A DNA stretch of 64,000 bases from Bacteroidetes bacterium GWF2_33_38 (GTDB taxonomy: Bacteria; Bacteroidota; Bacteroidia; Bacteroidales; GWF2-33-38). Under the pieces are notes generated by a model. It was not told the origin of the DNA. It saw only the letters and a program-made list of their open reading frames with translations, and made no database searches. Position 1 is the first letter of the stretch; each line of letters starts with the position of its first letter. Below, one piece after another: positions 7,588-17,524 of the stretch. The position numbers and the translations under genes are program-made. The stretch is from positions 1-64,000 of the forward strand of contig MEOF01000040.1 of NCBI GenBank assembly GCA_001769505.1. The letters run 5' to 3'.

Positions 7588-10026
7588 ATGAAAAAGACTG
7601 TATTATTAGCATTATTAGCAGGTATTTTGCTTCCGCTTTCGACTTTTGCAAGCGAAGCTGATTTAGTGATTCCCGCAGGAATAAAATCACAAAACATTTT
7701 GTATTGGGGATTTTTAATAACAATTTTAGGATTGCTTTTTGGGCTTTACCAATTTATTAAAGTTAAAAATCTTAAAGCTCATCAATCAATGTTGGACGTT
7801 GCTCAAGTAATTTACGAAACTGGTAAAACTTATTTGATTCAACAAGGTAAATTTTTAGCAATTTTATTTGTTTTTATTGGTTCAGCAGTAGCCTTTTATT
7901 TTGGCTATTTATCCGAAGCTCATTTTGGATTTTTGGGTGTTGCTATGATTTTAGGTTGGACTGTTTTAGGAATTTTAGGTTCGTACGCAGTAGCTTGGTT
8001 TGGTATTAGAATGAATACCTTGGCAAATGCTCGAATGGCTTTTGCTTCTTTAGAAAGAAAACCGATTAAACTTTTAAACATTCCTTTAAATGCAGGTATG
8101 AGTATTGGTGTTGTGTTGATTTCATTAGAGTTAATTCTTATGCTCGTTATTCTAATGTTTGTTCCTGGAAAATATGCAGGAGCCAGTTTTATAGGTTTTG
8201 CAATAGGCGAATCTCTCGGTGCATCGGTACTTCGTATTGCTGGTGGTATTTTTACAAAAATTGCTGATATAGGTTCTGATCTAATGAAAGTAATTTTCAA
8301 AATTGGTGAAGACGACCCACGTAATCCAGGTACAATTGCCGATTGCGTTGGTGATAATGCAGGAGATTCAGTTGGTCCAACTGCCGATGGTTTCGAAACG
8401 TATGGCGTAACAGGAGTTGCCTTAATTTCATTTATTTTATTAGCCGTTACTGGTATAGAGTTGCAAACTCAAATGCTTGTATGGATATTTGTTATGCGTA
8501 TTTTAATGATTGTTACTTCTATCGTTTCATTCTGGATTAATGGAGCCATCAGTAACGCAAAATACAAAAACGTTGATGATATGGATTTCGAAAAGCCACT
8601 AACATCGTTGGTTTGGATAACTTCTATACTTTCAATAGTTGTAACTTTTATTGTAAGTTACTTAATGATTCCTGAAATGAAATTTATGAAAGACGGAATC
8701 GAAGTAATTAATACGGATATGTGGTGGATACTTTCTACAATTATTAGTGCAGGAACTCTTGGTGCTGCGTTGATTCCTGAATTTACTAAATTATTCACAA
8801 GTCCTAAATCTACTCACGTTAGAGAAGTTGTAGAAGCTTCAAAGCGAGGCGGTGCTTCATTAAACATCCTTTCGGGTTTGGTTGCTGGTAACTTTAGTGC
8901 ATTTTGGAAAGGAATGGTATTCTTTTTATTAATGTTTATAGCTTATTATGCAAGTACATTTGGATTAGATGATTTTATGATTTATCCTTCCATATTTGCA
9001 TTTGGATTAGTTGCTTTCGGTATGCTAGGAATGGGACCTGTTACAATTGCTGTTGATAGCTACGGACCTGTAACAGATAATGCTCAATCAATATACGAAT
9101 TATCCTTAATTGAAGAAGATCAAGATAAAAAAGTTGTAGAAATTGAAAAGGAATTTGGGTTTAAACCAGATTTTGAAAAAGCAAAATACTATCTCGAAGC
9201 AAATGATGGTGCGGGTAATACATTTAAAGCAACAGCAAAACCTGTATTGATTGGTACTGCCGTTGTTGGTGCTACAACTATGATTTTCTCCCTTATTCTC
9301 GTCATTAAAGGCACGTTAGGAGTTGAGCCTACCGAAATATTAAACTTATTGAACCCTTTCACAATTATGGGATTCTTATTGGGCGGTGCAGTTATTTACT
9401 GGTTTTCTGGAGCTTCAATACAAGCAGTTTCAACAGGTGCTAGTAGAGCTGTTGCTTATATCAAAGATAATATTAACCTTGACCCAAATGCTCCTAAAAA
9501 AGCTGACGTGGAAAAATCAAGAGAAGTTGTTAAAATTTGCACTGTATATGCTCAAAAAGGAATGTGGAATATATTTATAGCAATTTTCTCATTCGCTCTT
9601 GCATTTGCATTTTTATCAGCACCACAAGAAACGAATGGAATTATTAACAATGCTCCAGTTTCGCTATTTGTTAGTTATTTAATTTCAATTGCATTCTTTG
9701 GTTTGTTCCAAGCAATATTTATGGCTAATGCAGGTGGTGCATGGGATAATGCTAAAAAAGTAATTGAAGTTGATATGAAAGAAAAGGGAACTGAATTACA
9801 TGCTGCAGCCGTTGTTGGCGATACAGTAGGAGACCCATTCAAAGATACTTCATCGGTAGCTTTAAACCCAATTATTAAGTTTACAACTTTATTTGGACTT
9901 TTAGCAATGGAAATTGCCATAGCTGAACAGTTTAGATCAATAGCTCCTTATGTTGGAATATCTTTCTTACTAATTGCCTTGTATTTTGTTTATCGTTCAT
10001 TCTACAAAATGAGAATTAAAGATTAA
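7588..10026 (+). CDS. hppA: Membrane-bound ion-pumping pyrophosphatase
   Basis: 812 residues, about 16 membrane helices, preceded by a signal-like N-terminus that ends at FAS. It hydrolyses PPi and pumps H+ and/or Na+ across the inner membrane. The catalytic loop DDPRNPGTIAD (about 240-250) and the following GDNAGDSVGPTADGFETYG segment hold the Mg/PPi-binding aspartates; the second PPi loop is AVVGDTVGDPFKDT near 745-758. The potassium switch motif reads GNTFKA with Lys547, the residue that marks K+-independent pyrophosphatases (K+-dependent enzymes have Ala there). Ion specificity is not decided by this. It is monocistronic, with its own consensus promoter and a terminator right after. Confidence 0.93.
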   Translation: MKKTVLLALLAGILLPLSTFASEADLVIPAGIKSQNILYWGFLITILGLLFGLYQFIKVKNLKAHQSMLDVAQVIYETGKTYLIQQGKFLAILFVFIGSAVAFYFGYLSEAHFGFLGVAMILGWTVLGILGSYAVAWFGIRMNTLANARMAFASLERKPIKLLNIPLNAGMSIGVVLISLELILMLVILMFVPGKYAGASFIGFAIGESLGASVLRIAGGIFTKIADIGSDLMKVIFKIGEDDPRNPGTIADCVGDNAGDSVGPTADGFETYGVTGVALISFILLAVTGIELQTQMLVWIFVMRILMIVTSIVSFWINGAISNAKYKNVDDMDFEKPLTSLVWITSILSIVVTFIVSYLMIPEMKFMKDGIEVINTDMWWILSTIISAGTLGAALIPEFTKLFTSPKSTHVREVVEASKRGGASLNILSGLVAGNFSAFWKGMVFFLLMFIAYYASTFGLDDFMIYPSIFAFGLVAFGMLGMGPVTIAVDSYGPVTDNAQSIYELSLIEEDQDKKVVEIEKEFGFKPDFEKAKYYLEANDGAGNTFKATAKPVLIGTAVVGATTMIFSLILVIKGTLGVEPTEILNLLNPFTIMGFLLGGAVIYWFSGASIQAVSTGASRAVAYIKDNINLDPNAPKKADVEKSREVVKICTVYAQKGMWNIFIAIFSFALAFAFLSAPQETNGIINNAPVSLFVSYLISIAFFGLFQAIFMANAGGAWDNAKKVIEVDMKEKGTELHAAAVVGDTVGDPFKDTSSVALNPIIKFTTLFGLLAMEIAIAEQFRSIAPYVGISFLLIALYFVYRSFYKMRIKD

Positions 10027-10048
10027 TCATGAAATTATAGATAAAACC

Positions 10049-10080
10049 AAAAGCCTTTCAAAACATTGAGAGGCTTTTTT
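10049..10080 (+). terminator. Rho-independent terminator after hppA
   Basis: AAAAGCCT (10049-10056) pairs with AGGCTTTT (10071-10078), followed by T residues. Confidence 0.75.
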
Positions 10081-10081
10081 G

Positions 10082-10089
10082 TATCTTTG
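10082..10089 (+). promoter_or_regulatory. -7-like TATCTTTG before the TlpA-like gene
   Basis: A perfect TAnnTTTG only 4 bases before the ATG at 10094. If used, the transcript would be leaderless or start at or inside the codon. The -33 region would fall in the preceding terminator and has no TTG at ideal spacing. Confidence 0.3.
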
Positions 10090-10093
10090 AAAA

Positions 10094-10792
10094 ATGAAAA
10101 ATAGTTTAGTCTTAATATTATTTTTAACTATATATTATTGTTCGGCTCAAACTTTAGCCAAAGACTTTTCCTTAACCGATACCAACAATAATACGTATAC
10201 TCTTTTCGACGAATTGAACCAAGGCAAAACGGTTGTTTTAGATTTTTTCGGCTATACTTGTGGAACTTGCCAAAGTCACGTTCCGATGCTCGACAGTATG
10301 TGGCAAATTTTTCAGGATGATAATGTTTGGATTTGGGGGATAGAATCGCTAAATTTCAATAATGAAATGGTCGTTGATTTTATGAATAATTACGGAGCAA
10401 CTTATCCATGTTTTTCAACTTTTGAAAACGATACGGTGCTAGATTTGTATGGAATAAGTTATACTCCATACTATTTAGTGGTTTGTCCCGATAAAAAAGC
10501 AAAATACACAACAATTTATAACATTCCGGCTGTCGTTTCGGGATGTAATACCTTGGGTAATAATAATATGTTTCATCAACCGATAATCGACGTTTATCAA
10601 AATCAAATTACAATAAATACACAAAACAAAATATATTCGCTCACAATTTGCAATATTTATGGACAAATATTATCTCAACAAATTATCAACAGCAAAACAA
10701 CGCTTGATTTAAGTATTTTTAAAAAGGGAATGTATATTGTAAACCTTGTTGCATATGACTATTTTATTTCAAAAAAAATATTTTTGCATTGA
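10094..10792 (+). CDS. TlpA-like thioredoxin-fold protein, T9SS cargo
   Basis: 232 residues. Signal peptide ending YYCSAQ, then a thioredoxin-like domain of AhpC/TSA-TlpA type with FFGYTCGTCQ (redox Cys56 and Cys59). The last 60 residues (SLTICNIYGQILSQ, LDLSIFKKGMYIVNL, ISKKIFLH) form a type A T9SS sorting domain. So it is exported across both membranes and probably attached to the surface or released. Bacterial TlpA proteins reduce or isomerise disulfides, mostly for c-type cytochromes; an extracellular version is less common. Single gene after the hppA terminator. Confidence 0.8.
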   Translation: MKNSLVLILFLTIYYCSAQTLAKDFSLTDTNNNTYTLFDELNQGKTVVLDFFGYTCGTCQSHVPMLDSMWQIFQDDNVWIWGIESLNFNNEMVVDFMNNYGATYPCFSTFENDTVLDLYGISYTPYYLVVCPDKKAKYTTIYNIPAVVSGCNTLGNNNMFHQPIIDVYQNQITINTQNKIYSLTICNIYGQILSQQIINSKTTLDLSIFKKGMYIVNLVAYDYFISKKIFLH

Positions 10793-10886
10793 TATCTGCC
10801 TCCTTAAGTCCAATAATTTGTGGAACAATTTCGGTTTTTTGTCAAAAAGTAAAGAGTTTGCAATTTTTATTTTCTGTAAATTTAAG

Positions 10887-10894
10887 TAACTTTG
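10887..10894 (+). promoter_or_regulatory. -7-like TAACTTTG upstream of the 11042 gene
   Basis: TAnnTTTG match about 150 bases before the ATG at 11042; no TTG at ideal spacing. The 10793-11041 gap otherwise shows no gene. Confidence 0.3.
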
Positions 10895-11041
10895 TATTAA
10901 TTCATGAATGAAAACTAACACTAGCCTTCGACATATGTTTGTTTATCTATATCGCCTTATCGCAGACGTAAAAATTGAAACAAATATATCCACTAAATCG
11001 TATATTCAAAGTAGCAACCTTATAAAAACGACTTCGTCTAT

Positions 11042-11644
11042 ATGTTAACTTTGAAAAATATATTAAATAATCGTTTTATTTTATCATGGATTTTTTTTGT
11101 GGTTCTTCAACTTGTTGTATCTTCTTTTGCGAAAGCTCAGGCAGTTGATTCATTGTTTTTACAAAAAATGCATTACATGCAATCTAAAAAGATGATTGAG
11201 TATCCCGAAATTAAGAATAATACACCAATTCAAGAGACAAATAGACCTATCAATGACGATATTTACAATGCAAAGCTCATTTTAATTTCAGAAGACCCTT
11301 GTTTTGCTCAAAAAGGAGGTAATAAAGATGCTAGTCCTGATTTCTATGGAGACTCAACTAAGTTAAATCACAAATCGGTATGGTATAAATTTAAACCTAT
11401 TTCAGCAAGTAGCGTAAATATCGAAGTTCTTTGTGAGCAAGGTTTCGTATTGGAAACATCACTTGTTAAAGCAAATTGTAGTGAAAATGCAGTTTCTGAT
11501 TTTAAAACTATTGATGCAAAAACATCTTCTTTCCCCTATGTATTTACTTACAAAAATTTAGATGGTGATTGGTATTATTTAATGGTTTCTTCATCTCTCG
11601 AATATAATTTGATTGATTTTGAAATTTGTTTTAAACAGAATTAG
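11042..11644 (+). CDS. Hypothetical secreted protein
   Basis: 200 residues. An N-terminal hydrophobic segment ends SSFAKAQ, a likely signal peptide. The remainder is a single beta-rich domain with four Cys, including EVLCEQGFV and FEICFKQN at the C-terminus. A stretch around SVWYKFKPISASSVNIEV resembles the VWFTVTVPASGHLIF segment inside the giant protein downstream, so it may be the same kind of small jelly-roll (PPC/CUB-like) domain. The stop lies 9 bases before the next gene, so the two are probably co-transcribed. It has no sorting domain of its own. Function unknown. Confidence 0.6.
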   Translation: MLTLKNILNNRFILSWIFFVVLQLVVSSFAKAQAVDSLFLQKMHYMQSKKMIEYPEIKNNTPIQETNRPINDDIYNAKLILISEDPCFAQKGGNKDASPDFYGDSTKLNHKSVWYKFKPISASSVNIEVLCEQGFVLETSLVKANCSENAVSDFKTIDAKTSSFPYVFTYKNLDGDWYYLMVSSSLEYNLIDFEICFKQN

Positions 11645-11653
11645 AAATATTTA

Positions 11654-14600
11654 ATGAAAAATGTAATTATAAATAGTCGTTTTTTTTGTTTAAAATTTAT
11701 TTTATTTCTTATTGTTTTCTTTTTATTGACAGAAACAATAAGTGCTCAGTTGAATTATACTTTTACAACTGCTAGTGGCACATACACAGCTAATGCAACA
11801 CCTACTACAATACACGCAGCTGGTGTCGATGATGCAACAAGTGCTGCTATAAATATTGGGTTTACTTTTAATTATGAATGCACAAATTATACTCAGTTGA
11901 AGGTTTGTTCAAATGGATGGTTAACTTTTAATACTTCATTAACAGCAACGTCAACAGCAAATAATTTAGCAACTTCAACTACTAGAGCAGTTGTTGCTCC
12001 TCTTTGGGATGATTTACAAGTATATACAGGAGGAACAGTTAATTATAAACTAACAGGAACGTCTCCTGATCAAGTGTTTACTGTTGAATGGAAAACAATG
12101 GAATGGAACTATGGTTCTAGTGGAGATGTAATTTCGTTTCAAGTTAAACTATATGAAACGACAAATGTTATTGAATATATCTATACCCAAGGATCGGATA
12201 TTGTAAATACAGGGTCTGCTTCAATAGGATTAAGTGGAACAACTTCTGGCGTTTTTTATTCACTTGATGGGACAGGGGCTTCTCCATCTGCTTCAACAGT
12301 TACTGAAACAACTACGTTGTCAACAAAGCCCGCTAATGGTCAAATTTATAGATGGACTCCAGTAGCAGCATGCTCTGGTACTCCAAATGCAGGAACTGCA
12401 ACCCCATCACCAGCTTCGGTATGTAATGGAAGTACAAGTACAATTAGTTTATCAGGACATTCTACTGGCTGTGGTATTTCATATCAATGGCAATCTGCAT
12501 CTGCAGTGGGAGGACCTTATTCTGATATATCAGGAGCGACCTCAACTAGTTACGTCGCCACTGTTACGGCAGTTACTTATTATCGCTGTGTTACAACTTG
12601 TTCAAATGGAGGAGGAACTAATACATCAAGTATTGCAACTGTTACATTAAATGCACCAACTTCTTGTTATTGTACATCGACTTTTACAAATACAACTGAC
12701 GAATGGATTACAAATGTTACGTTTAATGCTATTGATAATGATAGCGGACAAGAAGGAGCCGACAGTTATGGCGATTATACTGCAGTATCAACTGATGTAG
12801 CACAAGGAGTTACATATGAAATTTCTGTTTCATTTTACGTTGTCGGAGCTTATGAACAAGATATTTTCGTTTGGTTTGATTGGAATCAAGATGGAGATTT
12901 TGTAGATGCCGGTGAGTCTTTCCAAATTTGTGATTATTTATATACTCCAACAACTCAAACTCTGAATATTTTAGTTCCTGCAACAGCAAGTCTTGGGACT
13001 ACAAGGATGAGAGTTATGACAACAGAAACAAGCGATCCTACTTCTTGTCAAACAGGAACTTATGGAGAAACAGAGGATTATACAATTAATGTAACAGGTT
13101 CCTGTACTCCTCCCGCCGATCCTGGTGCAATTACAAGTAATACACCTCAATGTGCAGGTACAGGTATTACTTTTACACAAGGTGCATGCTCCGAAGGAGT
13201 TTGCTATTGGCAGACTACATCAAGCGGAACTTCAACTGCGAGTTCTGCGGCAACTTATACCACCGCTACAACAGCAGGCTCTTATACAATGTATGTTCGT
13301 GCTTATGATTCGGGAGCAAGTTGTTGGAGCGATGCCGTTTCTGCAACGGGAACGATTAATGCATTGCCTGCAATTACTGTGCAGCCCTCGAATGCAACTA
13401 TCAATGTTGGGAATTCAACCACATACAGTGTAACTGCTACCGGCGATGGCTTAACTTACCAATGGCAGGTTGATGAAGGTTCTGGCTGGAGTAATATTTC
13501 TGTAGCAGGAACTGACCCAACATATGCCGATTGGACAACTTCAACCTTAGAAGTTAATACGGTTGCTATTAGTAACGACGGTTTTGAATATCGTTGTGTT
13601 GTTTCTGGAACTTGTGCTCCATCTGTAACCTCAAATGCAGCAACTTTAACAGTAACCGCTTCCTATTGTGATGCTGATGCAACAACTTGTGATGAATATA
13701 TTAGTAACGTTCAATGTGGAAGTATTTCCAATAACTCGGCTACTTGTACTGTTGGAGGATATGCAGATTATACAGCTCAGTCAACTTCTATGGATATTGG
13801 TACAGGATATGCAATTACCGTAACAAATGGCGATCCATATTTGAGCGACCAATGTGGAATTTGGGTTGACTGGAATCAGGATTACGACTTCAATGATGCA
13901 AATGAAACTATTGTTGTTACAGGAACACCTGGTAATGGACCTTACACGGCAACAATTACTCCTCCTTCAGGTGCTGCTGCTGGAAGTACCGTTATGAGGA
14001 TTCGAATTATGTACACAGGAACACTTAGTTCTTGTGGTACTGAGGATTATGGAGAGGTAGAAGATTATACAATCAATGTTACATCTCCTTGTACTGCTCC
14101 TGCTGACCCTGGAGCTATTACAAGTAATTCGCCTCAATGTGCTGGCACAGGAATAACATTTACCCAAGGTGCATGTTCAGAAGGAGTTTGCTATTGGCAG
14201 ACAACATCAAGCGGAACTTCAACGGCAAGTTCCGCCGCAACATATATTACAGCTACAACTGCTGGTTCTTACACGATATACGTTAGAGCTTATGATGCAG
14301 GTGAAGATTGTTGGAGTACAGCTGTATCAGAAACAGGAACGATTAATGCATTACCGGCAATTACAACTCAACCAACAAGTACGAGTATTTCAGCAGGAAC
14401 ATCAACTTCATATACTGTTGTTGCTTCGGGTGCTAGCTTAACATATCAGTGGCAAGTGAATACAGGTTCGGGCTGGAATAATATTACGCTTGCAGGTTCA
14501 AATCCAACTTATGCAAACTGGACTACTGCAACCTTAAATGTAAATACCGTTGTTATTGGGAATAATGGGTATCAATATAGATGCATTGTTTCAGGTACTT

Positions 14601-17401
14601 GTGCACCATCTGTTACATCGAATGCTGCTACATTAACAGTTTCTACTTGTTCTACTTTTGACGATTGTGGTTGTGCAACAGCCTTAACTGTAGGAGGAAC
14701 GTGTTCTTTTTCTGTTTATTCAAATGCAACTGCTACTGCATCTGCTGGAGAAACCGCACCAGGTTGTGGTAACTATTTAGGCGGTGATGTTTGGTTTACC
14801 GTTACAGTTCCTGCATCAGGTCATTTGATTTTTGATTCTGATGATAGTGGTGTTATTATTGACGGAGGGATGGCGATTTATTCGGGTTCTTGCGGAGCAT
14901 TAACCTTGATTGAATGCTCTGATGATGATAGTGAAAATGGTTTGCTAATGCCAAAGATAGATGCGAGTGGATTAACAGTTGGTTCTACAATATATATACG
15001 TTTTTGGGAATATGGAAACAATAATAATGGTACATTTAGTATTTGTGTTTATGATCCAGGTTTAACAGGACCATGTGCGAGTGTTACTAATATTGCAACT
15101 TGTGGGTCATCGCAAACGGTAACATCGGGTGGTTCTGGAGAGTGGAATACAAGTTTCTGTGGTACAGGTGTTCCTGGTTTAGAAAATATTTACTCGTTTA
15201 CTCCTGCTACAACCGATGATTACTATATTGTGGTAACTTCTGCCGGTTCTAATTTGTCTTATGCTTATCAAGAAGCTACTTGCCAATCAGTAGGCTGGAC
15301 TTGTATAGATCAAACAAGCACAACAGGAACTTTTGGTCCATTTAGTTTAACTGCATCTATAACATATTATTTTTTAGTTGATGATGATAATGCGACTGGA
15401 AACTCGCATACATTTTATATTAAATGTCCAGAAGCTGAGGGAACTTATATACATCCGTCTGCTACCTTGCAAGGAACATACTTAGGGGCATGTATGGTTC
15501 CAACTTGCGAGGGAACATATCAAGATGCTGGAGGTGCCGCAAATTACCCGAACCTGAGCAACAGTACATATCGAACATTTTGCCCAGATAGGACGGGTAA
15601 ATGTTTAAAAGCCGATTTTACATCTATGAGTATTAATAGTTCTGATTATTTAGGCATATTGAATGGACCTACACAAGGTAGTACTCCATTTTGGTATGGA
15701 TATGGAACTTTAGCCACTCCCGTAAATCTTTTAGGTACTTTTACCGAACCTTTTGTCTCAACAGATCAAAGTGGATGTCTTTCGTTTTGGTTTTATAGCA
15801 GTGCAGCTACAAATGCTCCTGGATGGTCGATTGATTTTTCTTGCGAAGATTGCGGAACTTCCCAAACAAATAATGACTGCACAAGTGCTACCGCTATTTG
15901 TGGTGCCACCAATGTGAATTCTGCTAGTCCTGGACCTGGCTTAATGTCTGTTTGTGGAGGATGTAATTTAAGTGAAAATTATTCGAGTTGGTATTATTTC
16001 GAGATTACCGAAAGTGGAAGATTAGATTTGAATGTAAAACCTGAAGATTTTTTCGAAGATTATGATGTCTCACTTTATAATGCAAGCGATTGTAATGATT
16101 TAGGAGACCCAGTAAGGTGTACGTATGCAATGGCTCCTGATTATTGCTATAATGTCTCCGATGATGCTGCATATTATATTTCTAATGTAACTTTCAATAC
16201 AATTAATAACACATCAACATCTAATAGTGATTTTCATTCTGATTACACATCATCATTAAGCACAACTGTTAATGAGGGAAGTTCTTATACGTTGTTTGCT
16301 ACTCTTGTAGGTACTAGCATGTATGCAGTTGCTTGGTTTGATTGGGATAAAGATATGGTTTTTGAAGCAACAGAGTACTATCAAATAGGAACTGGCAACA
16401 ATACTACGGTTTCTACAAGCATAACGATTCCTGTTGCTGCTAGAGCTGGCAAAACGGCATTAAGAGTCTATACCACTAGATCAGCCTACGTAGCATCAGC
16501 AAATGCATGTAATTCTTATTCTGATGGAGAAATTGAAGATTATGCAGTTTTTATAAACGATGGAACTCATTGTTCAAACAATGTTAAAGATGTTGATGAA
16601 ACAGGAGTTGATTGTGGCGGAGTTGATTGTGTTGACTGTACTGAAACAAATTGGGTTACAAATACAGGAATGGATAATGTTTCAATTGATGTTTCTGAAG
16701 ATGTTACTGGAGATAGCTGGGTATCAGGAGTACCCGTAAATGCAGGAGATTCATATTATTTGTTGATTAACAATTGGTCTCCTGGAGCAGCTGGATTTGA
16801 TTTAGTTTGGAATTTTTCTGAAGGCGGTGCCATGGATTGCACCATATTACCAATTGAATTATTAGATTTTACGGCTAATAAAAAAGATGTTGGTGTTGAA
16901 TTATTATGGACTACTGCAAATGAAAAAAATAATGACTATTTTACTGTCATGAAATCGTATGATGCCAATATCTGGAAACCGATTGGGAAAGTTGATGGTG
17001 CAGGAAATTCAAATTCGTATTTGGATTATAACTTTTACGATAATGAGATTTTAACTCAACTTACTTATTATAGACTTAAACAAACCGATTTTGATGGCAA
17101 TAAAACTTTTTCTGAAATAGTTTCTATTAATCCAGATCAAGTTGCATGTCTTAGCAATTTGAATGCATTTGCAAAAAACGAAACACAATTATCCGTTCAT
17201 TTCAACGGAATTCAAAATACCGAATATAGTGTCTGTTTATATGATATTACTGGAAAGCAAATTTGTAAAGAGAAAGCATTTGTCGGCGATAATACGTTGA
17301 CTTTGATTTCTATTCCAATTAGTGAATTAAGTCATGGAGTTTATAATGTAGTTGTATATTCAGACAAGGAAGTTTTAACAAAGAAAGTTGTTTTGAAATA
17401 A
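11654..17401 (+). CDS. Giant T9SS surface protein with GEVED and Ig-like domains
   Basis: 1915 residues. Signal peptide ending TISAQ. Domains seen in order: a beta-sandwich with VCSNGWLTFN (about 30-235); an Ig-like YQWQ domain (240-335); GEVED 1 (337-481); a Cys-rich plus Ig-like unit (483-669, YQWQVDEGSGW); GEVED 2 (673-810); a second copy of the Cys-rich/Ig unit (812-998); PPC/CUB-like domains (1000-1400); another beta domain; GEVED 3 (1496-1635); a DETGVDCGG motif; then the LPIELLDFTA sandwich and a type A T9SS sorting domain ending TKKVVLK. It is exported and surface-anchored, probably an adhesin or a matrix protein. No enzymatic motif was recognised. It follows the 11042 gene closely and ends at a strong terminator. 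Confidence 0.85.
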   Translation: MKNVIINSRFFCLKFILFLIVFFLLTETISAQLNYTFTTASGTYTANATPTTIHAAGVDDATSAAINIGFTFNYECTNYTQLKVCSNGWLTFNTSLTATSTANNLATSTTRAVVAPLWDDLQVYTGGTVNYKLTGTSPDQVFTVEWKTMEWNYGSSGDVISFQVKLYETTNVIEYIYTQGSDIVNTGSASIGLSGTTSGVFYSLDGTGASPSASTVTETTTLSTKPANGQIYRWTPVAACSGTPNAGTATPSPASVCNGSTSTISLSGHSTGCGISYQWQSASAVGGPYSDISGATSTSYVATVTAVTYYRCVTTCSNGGGTNTSSIATVTLNAPTSCYCTSTFTNTTDEWITNVTFNAIDNDSGQEGADSYGDYTAVSTDVAQGVTYEISVSFYVVGAYEQDIFVWFDWNQDGDFVDAGESFQICDYLYTPTTQTLNILVPATASLGTTRMRVMTTETSDPTSCQTGTYGETEDYTINVTGSCTPPADPGAITSNTPQCAGTGITFTQGACSEGVCYWQTTSSGTSTASSAATYTTATTAGSYTMYVRAYDSGASCWSDAVSATGTINALPAITVQPSNATINVGNSTTYSVTATGDGLTYQWQVDEGSGWSNISVAGTDPTYADWTTSTLEVNTVAISNDGFEYRCVVSGTCAPSVTSNAATLTVTASYCDADATTCDEYISNVQCGSISNNSATCTVGGYADYTAQSTSMDIGTGYAITVTNGDPYLSDQCGIWVDWNQDYDFNDANETIVVTGTPGNGPYTATITPPSGAAAGSTVMRIRIMYTGTLSSCGTEDYGEVEDYTINVTSPCTAPADPGAITSNSPQCAGTGITFTQGACSEGVCYWQTTSSGTSTASSAATYITATTAGSYTIYVRAYDAGEDCWSTAVSETGTINALPAITTQPTSTSISAGTSTSYTVVASGASLTYQWQVNTGSGWNNITLAGSNPTYANWTTATLNVNTVVIGNNGYQYRCIVSGTCAPSVTSNAATLTVSTCSTFDDCGCATALTVGGTCSFSVYSNATATASAGETAPGCGNYLGGDVWFTVTVPASGHLIFDSDDSGVIIDGGMAIYSGSCGALTLIECSDDDSENGLLMPKIDASGLTVGSTIYIRFWEYGNNNNGTFSICVYDPGLTGPCASVTNIATCGSSQTVTSGGSGEWNTSFCGTGVPGLENIYSFTPATTDDYYIVVTSAGSNLSYAYQEATCQSVGWTCIDQTSTTGTFGPFSLTASITYYFLVDDDNATGNSHTFYIKCPEAEGTYIHPSATLQGTYLGACMVPTCEGTYQDAGGAANYPNLSNSTYRTFCPDRTGKCLKADFTSMSINSSDYLGILNGPTQGSTPFWYGYGTLATPVNLLGTFTEPFVSTDQSGCLSFWFYSSAATNAPGWSIDFSCEDCGTSQTNNDCTSATAICGATNVNSASPGPGLMSVCGGCNLSENYSSWYYFEITESGRLDLNVKPEDFFEDYDVSLYNASDCNDLGDPVRCTYAMAPDYCYNVSDDAAYYISNVTFNTINNTSTSNSDFHSDYTSSLSTTVNEGSSYTLFATLVGTSMYAVAWFDWDKDMVFEATEYYQIGTGNNTTVSTSITIPVAARAGKTALRVYTTRSAYVASANACNSYSDGEIEDYAVFINDGTHCSNNVKDVDETGVDCGGVDCVDCTETNWVTNTGMDNVSIDVSEDVTGDSWVSGVPVNAGDSYYLLINNWSPGAAGFDLVWNFSEGGAMDCTILPIELLDFTANKKDVGVELLWTTANEKNNDYFTVMKSYDANIWKPIGKVDGAGNSNSYLDYNFYDNEILTQLTYYRLKQTDFDGNKTFSEIVSINPDQVACLSNLNAFAKNETQLSVHFNGIQNTEYSVCLYDITGKQICKEKAFVGDNTLTLISIPISELSHGVYNVVVYSDKEVLTKKVVLK
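13111..14647 (+). repeat. In-frame internal duplication, 987-bp period
   Basis: Segments 13111-13660 and 14098-14647 are close copies, offset by exactly 987 bp (329 codons), encoding the Cys-rich plus Ig-like unit of the giant protein. GEVED 1 and GEVED 2 flank them in the same register, so the duplicated unit is GEVED plus Cys-rich/Ig. Confidence 0.8.
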
Positions 17402-17433
17402 TTTCTTTTGCGGAAATAATTATAATATTTTTC

Positions 17434-17470
17434 AAGCAAAGCTTTTCAAAAAAAGCTTTGCTTCTTTGTT
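17434..17470 (+). terminator. Terminator after the giant protein gene
   Basis: A perfect 13-bp stem, AAGCAAAGCTTTT (17434-17446) with AAAAGCTTTGCTT (17451-17463), loop CAAA, followed by a T-rich run. Confidence 0.7.
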
Positions 17471-17524
17471 TTATTTCACTAAATTAGTGTGATATTTTTA
17501 ATAAAAATCAAAAAACAACATATT

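Noticed and set aside
7920-8300. 126-codon frame antisense to the pyrophosphatase gene
   Set aside because: The plus strand holds the conserved catalytic loops; no start or family supports the antisense frame.
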